DNA of 9,398 nt, from positions 1 to 9,398 of the forward strand of contig JAQGOW010000049.1 in assembly GCA_028293405.1 (NCBI GenBank), in the 5' to 3' direction. A model generated the notes under the pieces. It was given only the letters and a program-made list of their open reading frames with translations, did no database searches and was not told where the DNA came from. This document shows positions 7,601 through 9,398 of this stretch, piece after piece. How positions within the stretch are numbered: position 1 is the stretch's first letter; each line of letters begins with the position of its first letter. The position numbers and the translations under genes are program-made. The DNA is from Verrucomicrobiales bacterium (GTDB taxonomy: Bacteria > Verrucomicrobiota > Verrucomicrobiia > Limisphaerales > Palsa-1400).

Positions 7601-8724
7601 CAACGCCCGTAATCGGCAACGTGTTCTCGAATTGGGTGGACAGCCGTGGCCTCGAAATTTCCAGCAGTGCAACCCTGGTGTTTCGCATGCAAACCAATCT
7701 GCAGTTGCTCGCGAATTTTGTGACCAATCCAATCGTGGCTAACAATGCCAACGGCAGTTACAACGGTTTGTTCTACGAAACTAACGAGGTCCGGATCCAA
7801 TCCTCCGGGGCACTTTTTAATCTACTCGTGCGCACTGATACGACGTTCTCGGGCACACTAAAATTGGACGGTCACAGCTATTCGCTGACCGGCGCGTTTG
7901 ATGTGCATGGCAACGCAACCAAACAATTGCTGCGCACTGGCAAAACAACAGTGACGATTAACGTGCATCTTGATTTCGTCGGTAAACAAATCACCGGCAC
8001 GATCACCTCGCCAGCGCCTGACCCGTGGACTTCTGTCCTGATGGCTGACATTGCACCTTACAACAGCGCCAACCATTTCACGGATTCTGCGCGCTATACG
8101 CTGGCGATTTCACCGGGCGCGGGCGCACCTGTAAATTCGCCCGGAGGTTTTGGGTACGGGTTTGTCACAAATACTCCACTTGGGGTGATCTCATTCGTCG
8201 GCACATTGGGTGACGGCACGCCGATTTCGCAAACGGTGCCGATTTCCAAGCAGGGCTATTGGCCGCTCTACATTCCGCTCTACGGCAATCGCGGGCTGAT
8301 TGAAGGCTGGTTGAATTTCTCCAGTGGCTCACCCGGTGGCAACGTCAGTTGGATCCGTCCTTCCGGTGCGTTGACGTCGACCTATAAGAACGGTTTCACT
8401 AATGTGACGCGACTTTTCGGATCGCCCTACACGCCTATGACGCCCTCACTGAATCCGGCTGACGGTGCGCTCGATATCGGAGTGCCTCAGTTGACCTTTT
8501 CGTATGCGGTCAGCAACAACAACGCGATCGTCAAACTGCCGGGCGGGCCAGCTAATTACCTTGCCGGTTCCATTTCCGCGCCAACTGGAGCAGTTACACT
8601 TAGTTATCGTCCGACCGGTGCCACCGCGAATCTCGTCGGACATGGAGCAGTGCTGCAATGGAACAACGGAGCTTACGGCTGCGTTATTTCAAACAACATC
8701 AGCATGCCGCTGCATTTGCACTGA
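4657..8724 (+). CDS. Giant secreted FN3/Ig-array protein (1355 residues)
   Basis: Signal peptide: basic start, hydrophobic core LLRILVLVAVLSSV, probable cleavage after SYGA (38/39). An FN3 domain follows (39-115; AGYKVYYGT, GTYYFGATSY, ESDLSN). Eight Ig-like domains span about 118-829, each with a QP.S start, a core W (152, 243, 334, 425, 516, 601, 683, 774) and a G.Y/F...V.N F-G strand. Residues 830-942 are an Ig/cadherin-like domain (GSAWDDNGVADL, VPGTNTFTAIVTD). Residues 943-1025 match an InlB-B-like repeat (RILATPVIGNVFSNWV, LQLLANF). Residues 1029-1355 form a beta-rich C-terminal domain (GSYNGLFYE, GTLGDGTPISQ, GYWPLYIPLYG, GAVLQWNNGAYG) that I associate with verrucomicrobial secreted Ig proteins. 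No enzyme domain, C-terminal anchor, LPXTG or PEP-CTERM signal is seen. The likely role is extracellular binding or adhesion to a surface or polysaccharide; that is inference from architecture. The next gene, 61 nt downstream, runs the same way. Confidence 0.88.
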   Translation: MAVSKTHTQTVASLINKQLLRILVLVAVLSSVCQSYGAQSVNLAWNASSDSTVAGYKVYYGTNPSTLLSSSSVDVGANLTATIPNLAVGTYYFGATSYTSNGVESDLSNIASTNFLTAPTITGQTASLTAFFGTTTNLSVTVTGSSPLTYQWFFNTAALADSGNVAGANTAVLTLTSLVDANQGDYQVVVSNSQGTATSSITTLTVINPPSIAAQPSSVTRNSGAGATFSVSANGAPTLNFQWFKNGAALSDGGTILGSATAVLTLTSVGSSDAGSFQCVVTNSSGNVTSSVATLTVVVPPTITTQPSSQTVNGSSLAMFNVVATGTGPLTYAWSKNGGVLANNAKISGAASATLTVANTSSADEATYTVVVSNGAGSATSSGATLNVLTPPNITSQPSSLTTNLNALVTFNVTAQSSQQLNFRWVKDGAPIVSNTNMTGITASSLTINSVQATDSGSYKCIITNATGSVSSSMATLTVLVPPSITSQPADASTSVGASASFNVNVQGTQPMTYQWQFNSAPISGATASALNLSNVQKANAGSYSCTISNQAGSALSSTATLVVDDTTIITSQPANQILNACETLTLTVSAAGSATPTYQWFQNGTAIPGATSSIYSVPGVTRSDAGTYFVQVIGDIVVASSSATVIVNDPVFLTEPVDNCISANATNIFTADACGQSLNYQWFFIPWGSSNVTVLNTATNSLLAVGPAGSKDVGQYFCVVSNNFNSITSRVASLGVETAPTISTQPKNYTVMTGNAVSFAVAATAPSTLTFQWAKSGTNIVGATNSFYTIAAVQMTDAGTYQCYVGTTLCQSTALTSLSNGHLTVTRDHTKPVSKFSYPIANTLFSSSSTAYFGTMSSIPPQIYLSGSAWDDNGVADLTVTRTYPSSSPLTIHPKLSGKPTLSQWTNAVSLVPGTNTFTAIVTDISGLTSTNSINVFLRVPSVLHVNTAGGGSTTPLTPLTFGTPTNGAILDIGRHYRILATPVIGNVFSNWVDSRGLEISSSATLVFRMQTNLQLLANFVTNPIVANNANGSYNGLFYETNEVRIQSSGALFNLLVRTDTTFSGTLKLDGHSYSLTGAFDVHGNATKQLLRTGKTTVTINVHLDFVGKQITGTITSPAPDPWTSVLMADIAPYNSANHFTDSARYTLAISPGAGAPVNSPGGFGYGFVTNTPLGVISFVGTLGDGTPISQTVPISKQGYWPLYIPLYGNRGLIEGWLNFSSGSPGGNVSWIRPSGALTSTYKNGFTNVTRLFGSPYTPMTPSLNPADGALDIGVPQLTFSYAVSNNNAIVKLPGGPANYLAGSISAPTGAVTLSYRPTGATANLVGHGAVLQWNNGAYGCVISNNISMPLHLH
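5008..7143 (+). repeat. Array of eight tandem Ig-like coding repeats, first five in exact 273-bp register
   Basis: The core tryptophan codons lie at 5110, 5383, 5656, 5929, 6202, 6457, 6703 and 6976. The first four intervals are each exactly 273 bp (91 codons). The next are 255, 246 and 273 bp. Each repeat starts with a conserved I..QP.S segment; the DNA motifs cagccctccagc, caaccatccagc and caaccgtccagc recur at the same phase in repeats 2-4. The DNA has otherwise diverged widely, so this looks like an old tandem duplication whose unit length was kept, not a recent one. Confidence 0.85.
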
Positions 8725-8785
8725 TTTAACAGTGTTTTGGGCGTTACATCGAGGGCGCAACTTCTTAAGCTAGCCGTCCTAATCC

Positions 8786-9398
8786 ATGAATAAACGGCTG
8801 CTCATGATTTTGGTGGTGGCGGTATTGTACTACGCGGGTGGGGCACTCGGGTTAGCTGTCGGTGGCACTCCGGGACATGTCAGTCTCTTCTGGCCTTCCG
8901 CGGGAATCGCACTGACCGCATTGCTGTTTTGGGGAAATCGGGTTTGGCCTGGCGTTCTCGTCGGTTCACTCCTTGTCAATTTTACTCTCGGACGGTTCGA
9001 TCTTATCTCCGCGCTCGGAATTGCGATTGGCCACACTGCTGAAGCTTTGATTGCCGCGCGGCTGATGAAAAAAGTCGCAAGGGGCAGCGACGTTTTCAAC
9101 ACCGCTCAGGACATCTTCAAGTTCATCCTCATCATCGTCACAAGTTCGATGGTAAGCGCGTCGATCACCGCTGTCGCGTTATTGACGACTTCCACATGGA
9201 AGTTGGCCCATCTGCCAATCGGTTGGTCTCTGGCGTGGCTGTCCTCATGTGCAAGTTACCTTCTCGTTACGCCATTACTTGTCGTTTGGGTGTCGCGATT
9301 ACAGTGGAAGTTCGATTTGAAGATGACGGTCGAACTCATTTGTCTAGCGTTGCTGACCGTCGTCAGTAGCCAGGCTGTTTTTCAAGGATGGCTTCCCG
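8786..9398 (+). CDS. MASE1-domain membrane sensor protein, 3' part outside window
   Basis: The 204 visible residues are all membrane-sensor region. Hydrophobic segments lie at about 5-25, 38-57, 58-68, 74-92, 111-133, 148-170 and 182-197. The hallmarks of the MASE1 integral-membrane sensory domain are present: FWPSAGIALTALLFWGNRVWPGVLVGS (35-61; WPsaG and the vWPG step), GIAIGHTAEALIAARLM (78-94) and WLSSCASYLLVTPLLVVW (151-168). MASE1 proteins usually carry a histidine kinase, GGDEF or EAL output domain after the membrane part, and that part lies beyond the window, so the output is unknown. The ATG at 8786 is the first in frame, one codon after a TAA at 8780-8782. I see no clear Shine-Dalgarno sequence. 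The gene lies 61 nt downstream of the Ig-array gene on the same strand with no visible terminator between them, so co-transcription is possible. Confidence 0.88.
   Translation, partial: MNKRLLMILVVAVLYYAGGALGLAVGGTPGHVSLFWPSAGIALTALLFWGNRVWPGVLVGSLLVNFTLGRFDLISALGIAIGHTAEALIAARLMKKVARGSDVFNTAQDIFKFILIIVTSSMVSASITAVALLTTSTWKLAHLPIGWSLAWLSSCASYLLVTPLLVVWVSRLQWKFDLKMTVELICLALLTVVSSQAVFQGWLP

Noticed and set aside
8725..8785. Possible terminator between the Ig-array gene and the MASE1 gene.
   Set aside because: There is no stable hairpin followed by a T-run; only a short CTTAAG palindrome is present.
8830..9102. Minus-strand open frame opposite the MASE1 gene.
   Set aside because: The plus strand gives a clear MASE1 protein in the same place; the antisense product has no recognisable features.

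Overview
The window looks like chromosomal DNA of a Gram-negative bacterium, most likely a verrucomicrobial lineage (Verrucomicrobiota, Pedosphaera-like). This placement is inference. It rests on the giant secreted FN3/Ig-array protein with a distinctive C-terminal domain, a BatA-type VWA protein, moderate GC content and several weak ribosome binding sites. No rRNA, tRNA, CRISPR array, IS element or phage gene is visible. Coding density is high and no gene-free stretch exceeds 200 bases.

Left half (1-4460, minus strand): a tightly packed operon read right to left. The first gene is a BatA/VWA membrane protein (4460-2625). It overlaps by 4 nt (GTGA) a membrane-anchored extracellular solute-binding protein (2628-1618), which overlaps by 4 nt (ATGA) an ABC importer permease (1621 leftward). 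The permease holds two fused permease halves, each with an EAA-type loop, as in FbpB/ThiP-like permeases. Its frame does not close where a permease should end. It runs on without a stop through a lipoprotein-type signal sequence into an NHL beta-propeller repeat that leaves the window at base 1. No ATPase gene is present; if there is a cognate one it lies to the left or elsewhere in the genome. The products suggest a binding-protein-dependent importer with extra periplasmic modules (VWA, NHL propeller). Its substrate cannot be read from sequence.

Middle (4461-4656): a 196-bp divergent intergenic region with a 15-nt perfect inverted repeat and a TATATA box, presumably holding promoters for both directions.

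Right half (4657-9398, plus strand): a 1355-residue secreted protein made of a signal peptide, one FN3 domain, eight Ig-like domains (the first five in an exact 91-residue register), an Ig/cadherin-like domain, an InlB-B-like repeat and a C-terminal beta-rich domain of a kind I associate with verrucomicrobial Ig proteins. It is followed 61 nt later by the N-terminal membrane part of a MASE1-domain sensor protein, cut by the window edge, whose output domain is not visible.
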